A program made the translations under genes and the position numbers. 64,000 nucleotides of DNA from an uncultured Pseudomonadota bacterium (lineage in GTDB: Bacteria; Pseudomonadota; Alphaproteobacteria; RF32; CAG-239). The stretch spans positions 78,418-142,417 of the forward strand of contig CACWKS010000002.1 in assembly GCA_902761535.1 (NCBI GenBank). The letters are read 5' to 3'. Of the stretch, positions 45,337 to 55,282 are shown one piece after another. The stretch's first letter is position 1. Every line of letters starts with the position of its first letter. The notes below the pieces were generated by a model that saw only the letters and a program-made list of their open reading frames with translations, did not search any database and was not told where the DNA came from.

Positions 45337-45354
45337 ATCAAAAAGCTGTTCAAT

Positions 45355-45894
45355 TTAAAACTGTTCCTGCAATTCAAAGAAATATGCCTGCGGATGATCG
45401 CAAACCGGACATTTTTCCGGAGCAAGTGGTGATTCAACTCTGCAACCGCAGTTGGCACATTCCCAAATAACTTTGGTCGGACGTTTGAAAATATTACCCT
45501 CAACTAGAGACTTTAATAAGGCTTGATAGCGTTCCTCGTGACCTTTTTCAATTTTGCCAACCATCTCAAACAACTCGGCAATGCGGTCGAATCCTTCCTC
45601 TTTGGCTTCTTTGGCCATGCGGGCATACATATTGGTCCATTCAAAATTTTCACCGCCTGCGGCATCTTTAAGGTTGTCAATGGTTGAGGGAACAGCTCCG
45701 TCATGTAACAGCTTAAACCAAATCTTGGCATGCTCTTTCTCATTATTGGCGGTTTCTTCAAATTTTGCAGCAATAATATTATAGCCTTCTTTTTTGGCTT
45801 TTGAAGCATAATAAGTATATTTATTGCGGGCTTGAGACTCGCCGGCAAAAGCTTCCATCAAATTTTTTTCGGTTTTTGAACCTTTTAATTCCAT
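45355..45894 (-). CDS. rbr: Rubrerythrin
   Basis: The start at 45892-45894 follows TAAGGAG and gives 179 residues; an upstream in-frame start would add a non-conserved tail. The N-terminal ferritin-like four-helix domain carries the di-iron ExxH motifs ([18 protein letters not shown] region, here [12 protein letters not shown]; later EKGHEERY). The C-terminal rubredoxin domain has two CxxC pairs ([16 protein letters not shown]). It reduces hydrogen peroxide in anaerobes and microaerobes. It has its own promoter, divergent from kdsA, and its own terminator. Confidence 0.96.
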   Translation of the reverse strand: MELKGSKTEKNLMEAFAGESQARNKYTYYASKAKKEGYNIIAAKFEETANNEKEHAKIWFKLLHDGAVPSTIDNLKDAAGGENFEWTNMYARMAKEAKEEGFDRIAELFEMVGKIEKGHEERYQALLKSLVEGNIFKRPTKVIWECANCGCRVESPLAPEKCPVCDHPQAYFFELQEQF

Positions 45895-45927
45895 AACTTT
45901 GCTCCTTAATAAAAAATAAAACATTGT

Positions 45928-45956
45928 TATTCTTGCACAAAAGTTTTTCTTGTCAA
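45928..45956 (-). promoter_or_regulatory. Rubrerythrin promoter
   Basis: Minus strand: perfect TTGACA (45951-45956) with a -10 candidate AGAATA 17 bases on (about 45928-45933). The -10 is weak, so an activator may help; that is inference. Confidence 0.45.
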
Positions 45957-45991
45957 CCAAATTGTTTTTATCCTTGCGGTTAGAGTTAATT

Positions 45992-46020
45992 TTGCTAAAC
46001 TGCTCACATAATTATAACAT
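45992..46020 (+). promoter_or_regulatory. kdsA promoter
   Basis: TTGCTA (45992-45997), a 17-base spacer and TAACAT (46015-46020). The ATG is only 17 bases beyond the -10, with AGGATTAGGG between, so the 5' leader must be about 10 bases. Confidence 0.55.
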
Positions 46021-46036
46021 TAAAAGGATTAGGGAC

Positions 46037-46885
46037 ATGGAACAAAAGATAATCACTTTGGGTAGTGTTAAAATCAGTAATCATCTGCCTTTTGCCTTGC
46101 TGTGCGGACCTTGTCAGATTGAAAGCAAGCAACACGCCATTGATATCTGCGGAGCAATGGTTGATATAACCAAACAGCTTGATATACCTTATATTTTCAA
46201 AGCATCTTTCGATAAAGCCAATCGTTCTTCAATCAACGGTGCACGCGGTGTCGGGCTTGAAAAAGGCATGGAAACTTTTGACGAGATTAAAAAACTTTAT
46301 CCCACGCTTCCTATAGTTACCGATATTCATGAAGTATGGCAATGTGTGGAAGTTGCCAAACACGTTGATATGTTGCAAATTCCGGCCTTTTTATGCCGTC
46401 AGACTGATTTAGTTGTCGCCGCTGCCAAAACCGGAAAAGTTATTAATATCAAAAAAGGTCAGTTTTTAGCCCCTGAAGATATGAAAAACGCTGTTCAAAA
46501 ATGCCTTGATTCCGGAAATGATAAGGTTTGCTTAACCGAACGCGGCACATCTTTCGGCTACCATACTTTAATTGTTGATATGACCGGCTTTGCCACTATG
46601 TCCAAAACAACCGGTTGTCCGGTGATATTTGATGCCACTCACTCGGTGCAAAAACCCGGCGGTCTCGGCACAGCCACCGGTGGCAATCGTGAAATGGCTC
46701 CGATTTTGGCACGTGCGGCTATTGCAGCCGGAGTAGGCGGCTTGTTTATTGAAACTCACGAGAATCCTGACAAAGCTCTCTCCGATGGTCCTAATACCAT
46801 AGCTTTGGCAAATATGAAACCGATTTTGGCATACTTAAAAGAGTACGATGCGTTAACCAAAGCCAAAATAACTGATTATCTCTAA
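46037..46885 (+). CDS. kdsA: 3-deoxy-8-phosphooctulonate (KDO-8-P) synthase
   Basis: From ATG 46037 (after AGGATTAGGG) the product has 282 residues, the usual KdsA size; an in-frame start at 45950 is upstream of the promoter and unlikely. Typical motifs are CGPCQIES, FKASFDKANRSS, the PAFLCRQTDLV loop, ERGTSFGY and DATHSVQ. It condenses phosphoenolpyruvate with arabinose 5-phosphate to make the KDO precursor of lipopolysaccharide. recO follows by 1 base, so it heads the kdsA-recO-parC run. Confidence 0.96.
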   Translation: MEQKIITLGSVKISNHLPFALLCGPCQIESKQHAIDICGAMVDITKQLDIPYIFKASFDKANRSSINGARGVGLEKGMETFDEIKKLYPTLPIVTDIHEVWQCVEVAKHVDMLQIPAFLCRQTDLVVAAAKTGKVINIKKGQFLAPEDMKNAVQKCLDSGNDKVCLTERGTSFGYHTLIVDMTGFATMSKTTGCPVIFDATHSVQKPGGLGTATGGNREMAPILARAAIAAGVGGLFIETHENPDKALSDGPNTIALANMKPILAYLKEYDALTKAKITDYL

Positions 46886-46886
46886 A

Positions 46887-47597
46887 ATGAAATTTGTTGA
46901 TGAGGGATATATTATCGGAGTTCGTCGGCATGGCGAAAGTTCGGCCATCCTTACGGTTTTAAGTCGTGAGCATGGCAAAATTTGCGGTTACGTAAAATCA
47001 GGATTTAGCAAGAAAAACTTAGCGGTATTGCAAATCGGCAATCTGATAAAGGTTGATGCCTGGTCGCGGGTTGATGATAATATGTTATCTTTGCGCATCG
47101 AAATGATTAAACCTTATGCCGTCAACTTTATGTCATCAGCGACTAAATTAGAGGGCTTAAATTCATTTTGTTCACTGTGCAATATTTGTATTCCTGAATT
47201 GCAACCGGTGGATAGATTATATGATTTTGCTGCTGATTTTATTAATCTCGTAGATGAAGAAAATTGGCTAACTAATTATTGTTTCTTTGAATTTTATCTT
47301 TTAGAATTTTTAGGAATAGGTTTGGATTTGAGTAAATGCGTAGTTAGCGGCACAACTTCCGACTTAGCATTTGTTTCTCCCAAAAGTGCTTGTGCTGTTT
47401 CTTATAGTGTTGGTTTAGCTTATCAAGATAAGTTATTCAAATTTCCTTATTTTATCAAAGAAAATCGACGCGATCCCACACTTGATGAAATGCGCAATTT
47501 GTTGCAGATGACCGAGTTTTTCCTCAATAAAAATTTTTTTGCAATTCACAACTTGAAATTTCCGAATTGCCGTGTTAACTTGGGCAAAAATTTGTAA
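46887..47597 (+). CDS. recO: DNA repair protein RecO
   Basis: The 236-residue product has the N-terminal OB fold (DEGYIIGVRRHGESSAILTVL..., GYVKSGFSKK) and a helical C-terminal domain with the family's short Cys pair (SLCNICIPE). RecO anneals SSB-coated DNA and loads RecA with RecR. In many alphaproteobacteria recO follows era; here it sits between kdsA and parC. Confidence 0.92.
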   Translation: MKFVDEGYIIGVRRHGESSAILTVLSREHGKICGYVKSGFSKKNLAVLQIGNLIKVDAWSRVDDNMLSLRIEMIKPYAVNFMSSATKLEGLNSFCSLCNICIPELQPVDRLYDFAADFINLVDEENWLTNYCFFEFYLLEFLGIGLDLSKCVVSGTTSDLAFVSPKSACAVSYSVGLAYQDKLFKFPYFIKENRRDPTLDEMRNLLQMTEFFLNKNFFAIHNLKFPNCRVNLGKNL

Positions 47598-47612
47598 AAC
47601 CTTATAGGAACA

Positions 47613-49838
47613 ATGATGGCGAATACGGAAGAAAAAATTAAAGACGTCTATCTTAAAGAGGAACTCAGTTCGCGTTATTTGTCTTACGCGATGTCTACCA
47701 TTGTATCGCGTTCGTTACCCGATGTCCGTGACGGATTAAAGCCGGTGCATCGCCGCTTGCTTTATGCTATGCGTCAATTGCATCTTGATCCCAAATCAGG
47801 TTTTAAAAAATGTGCTCGTGTTGTCGGTGATGTTATCGGTAAATACCATCCGCATGGAGATTCTTCGGTTTATGGAGCTATGTGCCGCCTGGCTCAGGAT
47901 TTTTCGGTGCGTTATCCGCTGGTTGACGGGCAAGGAAATTTTGGTAATATCGACGGAGATTCTCCGGCTGCTATGCGTTATACCGAAGCTCGTATGACCG
48001 AATTTGCCGTTGCTTTGATGGATGGTTTGGGCGAAAATGCGGTTGATTTTGTTGATACTTATGATGGCGAAGAGCAAGAGCCGGTTGTTATGCCGGCAGC
48101 TGTTCCTAATTTGCTGTGCAACGGCTCCAACGGTATAGCCGTGGGTATGGCCACTAATATTCCGCCGCATAATTTAGCTGAAGTCTGTGATGCTTTACTT
48201 TTGATGATAGATAAACCTGATTCTTCCATAGAAGCTTTGGTTAGTAAACTCAAAGGACCGGATTTTCCGACCGGAGGTGTTATTATTGATAAATTTTCCT
48301 CTATTGTCGATATCTATACTTCAGGTAAAGGCAATTTTAGAGTGCGTGCCAAGTGGCATAAAGAAGATTTAGGGCAGGGGCAATACCAGATCGTAGTGAC
48401 TGAAATTCCCTATCAGGTTGTCAAGTCAAAGCTGATAGAAAGAATTGCTCAGCTTGTTATGGATAAAAAGATTCCTTTACTTAATGATATCCGCGATGAA
48501 TCGGCTCAAGACATTCGTATTGTTTTAGAGCCTAAGAGCCGTAATGTTGATGCTGCGGTCTTGATGGAGATTTTATTCAAAGAAACCGAATTGGAATCCA
48601 AATTCAATATGAATATGAATGTTCTTGATTCCGATGGGGTGCCTCGAGTTATGAGTATTGCCGAAGTTTGCCGTGAATACCTCAATCATCGTCTTAAAGT
48701 TCTCGAACGTCGTACCAACTATCGTCTGCAAAAAATTGTTGCTCGATTGGAAATTTTATCCGGTTATTTGATAGCCTATCTCAATCTTGATGAGATTATT
48801 CGTATTATTCGCGAGGAAGATGATCCTAAATCACGTTTGATTAAACAGTTTAATTTAAGCGATGTCCAGGCAGAATCTATTCTTAATATGAAGTTACGCA
48901 ATCTGCGCAAATTGGATGAAGCGGAAATTAAGACCGAATTTGAAGATTTAACTGCTGAGAAAGCAGATTTGACTGATTTATTATCCAGTGAAGATTTGCG
49001 TTGGCGTAAGATTGCCGCAGAAATAAAAGCAATTAAAGAAAAGTTTGGTAAAAAGACCAAACAAGGAGCACGTCGCACCGAATTTACCGAAATAAATCCC
49101 GAAGATATTGATATTTCAATCGAAGCTCGTGTGGAGAAAGAGCCGTTAACGATAATTCTTTCGCAAAAAGGTTGGATTAGGGCTATGAAAGGTTATTTAC
49201 CTTTGGATGAAACTTTTAAGTTCAAAGACGATGATGATTTATTATTGGCGATTCATGCCCAAACTACCGACAAAATAGTGCTTTTTGATACTTCCGGTAA
49301 GTTTTTTAACATCAATGCCTGTGATATTCCCACCGGTCGCGGTTTTGGTCAACCGTTGCGTCTGATGATTGATGTCGGAGTAAATGAGCAAATAGTTGAT
49401 ATGTTTGTTTATATTGCCAAGAGTAGCTACCTGATAGCCTCAAATGTCGGTTATGGCTTTATTGTTGATGATAATCATATTATTACTCAAACTCGTCAAG
49501 GTCGTCGTATTATGAATGTTGCTGCAGGTGAGCATGCTGCATTTTGTTGTCGTGTTTGCGGAGATATGGCAGCTTTTATCGGTGATAATCGCAAAATCTT
49601 GATTTGTAAAATTGAGGAAGTTCCGACCATTGCCCGCGGACGCGGAGTTTGTTTGCAAAAGTACAAAGACGGAGGTCTTTGTGATATTCAAATTTTCAAT
49701 GAAAAGGACGGATTCCGCTTCAATCGTTCCGGCGGAGTTGCCGTAGAAAATAATTTGCTTAATTGGTTAGGGCATCGTGCCCAAATCGGTAAATTGGCTC
49801 CGTTCGGTTTTCCTAAATCAGGCAAGTTTTTAAAATAA
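47613..49838 (+). CDS. parC: DNA topoisomerase IV subunit A
   Basis: The 741-residue product has the winged-helix and tower domains of type IIA topoisomerase A subunits, with the active-site Tyr123 in AAMRYTEAR, and a beta-pinwheel C-terminal domain from about residue 500. The absence of a GyrA-box-like motif and the length favour ParC over GyrA. At the positions equivalent to E. coli ParC Ser80 and Glu84 it has Ser84 and Gly88. It decatenates daughter chromosomes with ParE. Two ATG codons in tandem (47613, 47616) follow AGGAAC. Confidence 0.94.
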   Translation: MMANTEEKIKDVYLKEELSSRYLSYAMSTIVSRSLPDVRDGLKPVHRRLLYAMRQLHLDPKSGFKKCARVVGDVIGKYHPHGDSSVYGAMCRLAQDFSVRYPLVDGQGNFGNIDGDSPAAMRYTEARMTEFAVALMDGLGENAVDFVDTYDGEEQEPVVMPAAVPNLLCNGSNGIAVGMATNIPPHNLAEVCDALLLMIDKPDSSIEALVSKLKGPDFPTGGVIIDKFSSIVDIYTSGKGNFRVRAKWHKEDLGQGQYQIVVTEIPYQVVKSKLIERIAQLVMDKKIPLLNDIRDESAQDIRIVLEPKSRNVDAAVLMEILFKETELESKFNMNMNVLDSDGVPRVMSIAEVCREYLNHRLKVLERRTNYRLQKIVARLEILSGYLIAYLNLDEIIRIIREEDDPKSRLIKQFNLSDVQAESILNMKLRNLRKLDEAEIKTEFEDLTAEKADLTDLLSSEDLRWRKIAAEIKAIKEKFGKKTKQGARRTEFTEINPEDIDISIEARVEKEPLTIILSQKGWIRAMKGYLPLDETFKFKDDDDLLLAIHAQTTDKIVLFDTSGKFFNINACDIPTGRGFGQPLRLMIDVGVNEQIVDMFVYIAKSSYLIASNVGYGFIVDDNHIITQTRQGRRIMNVAAGEHAAFCCRVCGDMAAFIGDNRKILICKIEEVPTIARGRGVCLQKYKDGGLCDIQIFNEKDGFRFNRSGGVAVENNLLNWLGHRAQIGKLAPFGFPKSGKFLK

Positions 49839-50026
49839 TGGCAGATGTTTTATTTGAATTTATCAGGCAAAGCAACGCTGTAAGAGTAACGGCTATTGAT
49901 ACGGCTACTCAAACTGAGGTAGTAACTGTCGCCCCTCTAAATATGAGTCAGGAACAAATGCAACAGCTTGCTTTGGAAAAACTAAATTATGTTTTATGTG
50001 CAAAAGATAATAAAGATTGTGGATAA
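49838..50026 (+). CDS. Small conserved protein after parC
   Basis: The 62-residue product (MADVLFEFIRQSNAVRVTAID...) overlaps the parC stop by one base (TAATG), so translation is coupled. Short proteins of this type are found next to parC or near it in other alphaproteobacteria; I recall them as an uncharacterised DUF (possibly DUF6898), from memory only. It has one predicted beta sheet and a helix, no signal peptide. Function unknown. Confidence 0.65.
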   Translation: MADVLFEFIRQSNAVRVTAIDTATQTEVVTVAPLNMSQEQMQQLALEKLNYVLCAKDNKDCG

Positions 50027-50050
50027 GTAGGGTTATTGCTTTCAATCTGT

Positions 50051-50079
50051 TTCCAATTTAAAAAAATAAGTTCTATAAT
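50051..50079 (+). promoter_or_regulatory. Promoter of the coiled-coil membrane protein
   Basis: TTCCAA (50051-50056), a 17-base spacer and a perfect TATAAT (50074-50079). The leader of about 55 bases contains a small GCAAC/GTTGC stem and an out-of-frame ATG at 50121. Confidence 0.5.
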
Positions 50080-50140
50080 AAGCACGCAACTTCGGGAAAA
50101 GGTTGCAATAGGGGAATTTTATGTTTTTTGGGGAAAATAA

Positions 50141-53100
50141 ATGTCACAAGATTCGGCTAATTCTAATGACAAAGTGATGGTTTTACCGCAATTTATGCAG
50201 GAGCAATCAACTCAAGTTGCGGAACCGGAAGAAGAAAATTCATGGCTTAGCAATAACCTACATAAGTTGATTTTAGGAGTAAGTGCAGTATGGTTCGCCT
50301 TGGTAATCATATATATTACTCAATTTTTCGGTTGGTCAAACCTGTTTTTGATGATGCCTGACGAATTTGGCGGATTTATGGCTGGAATTACACTGCCGTT
50401 GGTAGTTTTCTGGGTGGCAATGGCTTATATTGATCGCGGCACATCATTCAAAAAGGAAGCTAAATTTTTGCGCGCTTATATGAATCAATTGGTTTATCCC
50501 GAAGAAGGAGCTCCCCAAACCGCAAAAGCCATGGCAGATGCTATTCGTTCTCAAGTTGTTGAATTACAACAAGTTTCCAAACTTGCTCATGAGCAAACTT
50601 CTCATATTAAAGACGCCATCAAAGAGAATGTTGATGATTTTGCAAAATTAGTCGGAAAATTAGACGGTTATTCTTCTCACACTATTGTTGAACTGAGTGA
50701 GGGTGTCAAATTTTTGATGTCTAATTTTGAAAACATTGTCGGCCAAGCCCAAAATTCCAGCAATAATTTATCAGAGATAAATCAAAAGTTTATTGATGAT
50801 AGTGAACAAATCGGTTCGGCTTTAAGCAATCTTTTGTCGCAAATAGCTCCATCTCTGCAAACCGTTAAATCTATGGTTGACGAATTGCGTCAAACAGCTG
50901 AAAAGGCTGTTTTAGAAATGAATAAATCTAATGCCGAACTCAATAATTTTAATCAAATGACCGTAAAAAACTTCACTGATACTCAAAATGTTTTAAACAG
51001 TCAGGTTGAGTTGCTCGGGCAAGTATCTGAAAAAGCTTTTGAAAATTGCGAGGCTCTCAAAGACCAAGTTTCCGGCGAAATTGTTGATATGCAAAATGTT
51101 TTGCAAAAACATTTCAATCAGGTCGGCGAAGCGATGAGTTCAATTGTCGATGAAGTTAAAGTTCAAAGTGGTAATTTAGCCAAAACTGCCTTGACCGGAA
51201 TCGAAGATTTCAGCAAAGGTGTTAAAAACGAGTTGCGCGGTGTTGAAGGAATGTTTGATACCCAAATCGGTAAATTGGAAGATGCAGTAGCTAAACAAAA
51301 TCACACCATAAATTCCATGGTAAAAACCATAGATGATCGAGCCGAATTGGTTAGTAAGAAATTCAATTCTCATAGCGAACTGATAAATCAGGAATTAGAG
51401 AAATTAATGGTGAGATGCTCCAATTTGGAAGATGGTGTGTCAATGAGAGTAGCTAACTTGAGCGGAGTTGCCGATAAGAGTATTGCCGCCATGCAGGATG
51501 TTGACAGCTCCTTATCTAAAAATGTTTTATTGTTAAGTGAAAAAGTTGCGGCTGCCAATGATGACATTAATACCTATATTGATCGTTTGAATGAAAAAAC
51601 CGGCGATTTTCAGAGCATGAGCGACAAAATTATTGATATTACAGATGTTATCAATAATCGTTACAAAGATTTGCAAAAGACCATGAGCACGGGTATTGAG
51701 CAATTACACGATGTTGATCATGATATCAACTCATCTACCGAGAATTTATTGGTTCAAACCGCTCAATCTGTTGAAAATCTCAGTCAAGTTGCCGGTATGT
51801 TGCAAAAACACACTACCGGTCTTACTGATGCTTCGGCGGTTGTGGTTACTCAAAGTCAGATTAGTGAAGCATCTCTGCTTCAACAGCAAAAATATATTGC
51901 CGATACCGCATCTAAAGTCGAGTTTATCAAAGATGAACTGCGACGTCAAATTGATGAATTGACGGTCAGTTCGGAAAACTTGGAAAATTCTGCACAGACA
52001 ACAGCTGAAAACCTCAAAAATAATATTCAAAGAATGTTGTCGTATTGTAATGATGCCATTGATAAAAGTCGTATGATTAACGATAATTTGAGTGAGCAAT
52101 CAACTCAATTTGATACCTCGGTTAACAAAACAATTACCAAAGTTACTCAATTTGAAAATGTTTTAAGCAAGCAGTTGCAAAACATTGAAGGATTAAGTAA
52201 AAAAGTTGATGAGCGTTCTACAAACATCGGCAAGGCAATCACAGCCAGTGCACAAACTTTGGATGATACCAGTGCTTCTGTGACCAAAATTATCAGCGAT
52301 GCAGTTGCCGATTTTAATCTTCAAGCCGAAAATATCAATACTGTATCTAAAAATGCTGCCGAATATATTGATAATGTTGCCGGAACTATTGATAATAAAG
52401 TTGCCGATCTTAATATTACTTTCCGCCAACAAGAAGCTGATTTTTATGCTTATAGCAATAAAATGACCGATAACAATAACAAAATGGCCGAAATTATCAA
52501 GAAGCAAATGAATGAAATCAGTTCCGATGCCGATAAAATCTATGCTAAAATGGTTATGTTGGAGGAAGATACTAGCAATAAGGCTGATATAGTGGTTGCC
52601 AATTTGCAAAAATCGGTTCAAAAGTTATCAGAAATCGGCAAAGCTTTTGACGATCAGCATAAACATACTTCTCAAACGGTTGATGATGCCATAACAAAGA
52701 TGAACGGAATCAATTCCGCAGTTCAAGAAAAAATGGATGTTTTTGCGAATAAGGTCAAAGAAATTAATGATAATGTTGCAGCTTCGGTTGATGGTATGAA
52801 TATATCCTCGTCCAAGCTTAAATCAATGCAGCAGGAGTTGGTTAAAGAGGGTAATCAAACTTGGCAAAAAATCAATGAACAAAATAAATATATGGAAAAC
52901 GTTTATGCCAAAATCAAAAATCAAGGTGAAAGTATTGTCAATTTGTTTGAAAAACAGCGTACTGGTATTTCCGAAGTTGTCAATGCCGTTATCACTCAAT
53001 CACGTTTGGGCGAGGCTTCAATGGCTCAACAATATAAATATCTCACTGACGCTACGGTTGAAGTTGCCGGAAAAATGCAAGCTATTAACAATGATTTCAA

Positions 53101-54307
53101 GAACCACACCGGCGAAATTTTTGATGTGACTAACAAATTATCTTATGAATTTGACGTTTTGGGAGACAGATTGTTAAAAGCCTGTGATGCCATCAATAAA
53201 GCTTCCAAAGATTCGGTCAAAAACATTGATCAGGTTAATCTTCGTTTATCACAATGCGGAGAGGATTTGGATAGCACTATTCACCAATCGGTTAAAAATA
53301 TCGGCAGTGTTTTCAATGAATATGAAAAATATTTGTCCGGTTTTAATACCGTTACTGCCGAAACATCGACCGGAGTTATGGAAATTAATACCTTAATATC
53401 AACTCAAAGTGATAAGATGGTAAAAATTTCCGATGATACCAAAAAATTAGTTGATTGCTTTAATACCATTCTTAATGATACTTCAATGCAATTGGCGAAC
53501 CGAGCTAACGATGCTTATGAAAAAGTAAAAGATTTAGGAGTAAAACTCAAGCAGTTAGGCAATGAAATGGATGATGCCGCCAAACTCAGCGCTACTCATT
53601 TGGAGAAGTCCGGCGATAAATTACGCGCTTCGGTTAATGAAATAGCCGCTAATGCGGAGCGCATATCTAACAATATATTAGCTTCGGGTGAAGTATTTGT
53701 CAAACAGTCGCAAGCTTTGTCAGCATTAGCTGATTCTACGGCAGATAAAGTAAATTCCAGCTTGAGCGAATTGGTTACAGCCGGCAAAAGCTTTGAAGAA
53801 CGCGGACAAAATCTTATCAAAGAGAGTTCACTTTTCAACGATAATTTATCCAATCAGTTGAAATTGCTTTCGGATAATACCGATAAAGCCGAAAAAGTTA
53901 TGCAGGGCTTAAATTCTTCATATCAAGATATCAAAGTTGATACCTTCATCAAAGAATCAACCAAGATAATGAAAATATTGGAAAGCATATCCGTTGACAT
54001 CAATCGTTTGCTCAATCCCAGGGGTGAGGATGATTTATGGAAGAGATTTTACAACGGAGATACCCAAATATTTGTTCGCACTTTGGTTAAGAACATATCC
54101 AATTCTCAAATTGCAGTAATGCGCAAGGAATTTGAGAAGAACAATGAGTTACGTTCTCTGGTAATTAAATATATGAACGAGTTTGAAGCCTTGGTTGAAA
54201 AATCGAAAGATCACGAGCATGCTGCGGCTCTAATGGCTGTAATTTCCGGTTCGGATTTAGGGCGTTTGTATTATGTTCTAAGTAAAGCTCTCAATAAATT
54301 GAATTAG
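50141..54307 (+). CDS. Giant membrane-anchored coiled-coil protein (polarity/scaffold type)
   Basis: The 1388-residue product has two membrane helices near the N-terminus (about 42-62 and 78-97). Then come about 1150 residues of Asn/Gln/Lys/Asp-rich heptads with recurring segments such as VVTQSQISEASLLQQQKYI and AVITQSRLGEASMAQQYKYL (around residues 572 and 952), and a folded C-terminal 100 residues (WKRFYNGDTQIFVRTLVKN). The layout resembles alphaproteobacterial polar scaffolds such as TipN of Caulobacter, and automatic annotation often labels such proteins kinesin- or apolipoprotein-like. A role in cell poles or chromosome segregation beside parC is inference. Confidence 0.7.
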   Translation: MSQDSANSNDKVMVLPQFMQEQSTQVAEPEEENSWLSNNLHKLILGVSAVWFALVIIYITQFFGWSNLFLMMPDEFGGFMAGITLPLVVFWVAMAYIDRGTSFKKEAKFLRAYMNQLVYPEEGAPQTAKAMADAIRSQVVELQQVSKLAHEQTSHIKDAIKENVDDFAKLVGKLDGYSSHTIVELSEGVKFLMSNFENIVGQAQNSSNNLSEINQKFIDDSEQIGSALSNLLSQIAPSLQTVKSMVDELRQTAEKAVLEMNKSNAELNNFNQMTVKNFTDTQNVLNSQVELLGQVSEKAFENCEALKDQVSGEIVDMQNVLQKHFNQVGEAMSSIVDEVKVQSGNLAKTALTGIEDFSKGVKNELRGVEGMFDTQIGKLEDAVAKQNHTINSMVKTIDDRAELVSKKFNSHSELINQELEKLMVRCSNLEDGVSMRVANLSGVADKSIAAMQDVDSSLSKNVLLLSEKVAAANDDINTYIDRLNEKTGDFQSMSDKIIDITDVINNRYKDLQKTMSTGIEQLHDVDHDINSSTENLLVQTAQSVENLSQVAGMLQKHTTGLTDASAVVVTQSQISEASLLQQQKYIADTASKVEFIKDELRRQIDELTVSSENLENSAQTTAENLKNNIQRMLSYCNDAIDKSRMINDNLSEQSTQFDTSVNKTITKVTQFENVLSKQLQNIEGLSKKVDERSTNIGKAITASAQTLDDTSASVTKIISDAVADFNLQAENINTVSKNAAEYIDNVAGTIDNKVADLNITFRQQEADFYAYSNKMTDNNNKMAEIIKKQMNEISSDADKIYAKMVMLEEDTSNKADIVVANLQKSVQKLSEIGKAFDDQHKHTSQTVDDAITKMNGINSAVQEKMDVFANKVKEINDNVAASVDGMNISSSKLKSMQQELVKEGNQTWQKINEQNKYMENVYAKIKNQGESIVNLFEKQRTGISEVVNAVITQSRLGEASMAQQYKYLTDATVEVAGKMQAINNDFKNHTGEIFDVTNKLSYEFDVLGDRLLKACDAINKASKDSVKNIDQVNLRLSQCGEDLDSTIHQSVKNIGSVFNEYEKYLSGFNTVTAETSTGVMEINTLISTQSDKMVKISDDTKKLVDCFNTILNDTSMQLANRANDAYEKVKDLGVKLKQLGNEMDDAAKLSATHLEKSGDKLRASVNEIAANAERISNNILASGEVFVKQSQALSALADSTADKVNSSLSELVTAGKSFEERGQNLIKESSLFNDNLSNQLKLLSDNTDKAEKVMQGLNSSYQDIKVDTFIKESTKIMKILESISVDINRLLNPRGEDDLWKRFYNGDTQIFVRTLVKNISNSQIAVMRKEFEKNNELRSLVIKYMNEFEALVEKSKDHEHAAALMAVISGSDLGRLYYVLSKALNKLN

Positions 54308-54313
54308 ACATAA

Positions 54314-55282
54314 ATGACAACACCGAAGTTTAACAGTAAAGTTTTTTTAAGTCCGATGGCCGGAATTACCGATAAACCTCTACGGCGGCTGACTCATTCT
54401 TTCGGCGGTGGTAATATTATCTCGGAAATGGTTGCTGTTAATGCACTTAATCGCAAAAATGCCAAAACTTATCGTATTGCCGATGTGCGTGATGAAGATT
54501 ATCCTGTCACCGTCCAATTAGTCGGGGGCGAACCGGAACTTTTTACCGAAGCGGTTAAGTTAGTTGAAGAATTAGGTGCTGCCGGAATAGACATTAATAT
54601 GGGGTGTCCGGTTAAAAAGATTGTCAACAATCACAGCGGTTCTTATCTTATGCAGGATATTACGCGTGCTGCTGATATTATAACAGCGGCTCGTAAAGCA
54701 ACTTTATTACCTTTGAGTGTCAAATTTCGCAAAGGTTGGGATCATCAACACGTTAATGCCGTAGAATTTGCTAAAATGTGTGAGAATTGCGGAGCCGATT
54801 ATATAACTGTTCACGGACGAACTCGTTCGGATATGTACTCCGGTAATGCCGATTGGAATATTATTGCTGAGGTTAAACAGGCGGTAAATATTCCGGTTAT
54901 CGGTAACGGAGATATTGATTCATGCACCAAAGCTCAAGCTATGATAGAACAAACAGCTGTTGACGGAGTAATGATAGGACGTGCAAGCTTGGGGCGTCCT
55001 TGGTTAATTGCTCAGGTTCATAATTTTTTGACCGCCGGCATTGTTCCTGAAAATTTAACCTTATCCCAAGTCAAATCAGTATTATTACGTCACATCAACG
55101 GGCTTAAAGAATATTATGGCGAACGTACGGCTTTGTCTTTGGCACGCAAATATGTTTGCTGGTATTGTAAAGGCATGCGCAATGCTTGTGAATTTAGAGC
55201 AAATTTTGTATTGATAAATGAAATGAAACAAGCATATAATTTTATAGATGATTTTTTTGACACGCTTCAAAAGGAGGAATAA
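54314..55282 (+). CDS. dusB: tRNA-dihydrouridine synthase (DusB/NifR3)
   Basis: The 322-residue product has the FMN-binding barrel start SPMAGITDKPLR, the catalytic Cys in DINMGCPVKK, the K-H-G motifs (SVKFRKGW, VHGRTR) and GNGDI. It reduces uridine in tRNA D loops. In many alphaproteobacteria this gene (nifR3) leads ntrBC and ntrYX; here the next gene is trkA at once. Its stop overlaps the trkA start (TAATG). Confidence 0.93.
   Translation: MTTPKFNSKVFLSPMAGITDKPLRRLTHSFGGGNIISEMVAVNALNRKNAKTYRIADVRDEDYPVTVQLVGGEPELFTEAVKLVEELGAAGIDINMGCPVKKIVNNHSGSYLMQDITRAADIITAARKATLLPLSVKFRKGWDHQHVNAVEFAKMCENCGADYITVHGRTRSDMYSGNADWNIIAEVKQAVNIPVIGNGDIDSCTKAQAMIEQTAVDGVMIGRASLGRPWLIAQVHNFLTAGIVPENLTLSQVKSVLLRHINGLKEYYGERTALSLARKYVCWYCKGMRNACEFRANFVLINEMKQAYNFIDDFFDTLQKEE

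Noticed and set aside
45340..45365. GTTCAATTTAAAAC near the rubrerythrin stop resembles the inverted-repeat core at 14309 and 14464
   Set aside because: The match covers only about 12 AT-rich bases and lies at the end of the rubrerythrin frame; chance similarity is more likely.
50121..50177. Short upstream ORF (18 codons) overlapping the start of the coiled-coil gene
   Set aside because: Out of frame, weak ribosome site and no sign of conservation; could be chance.
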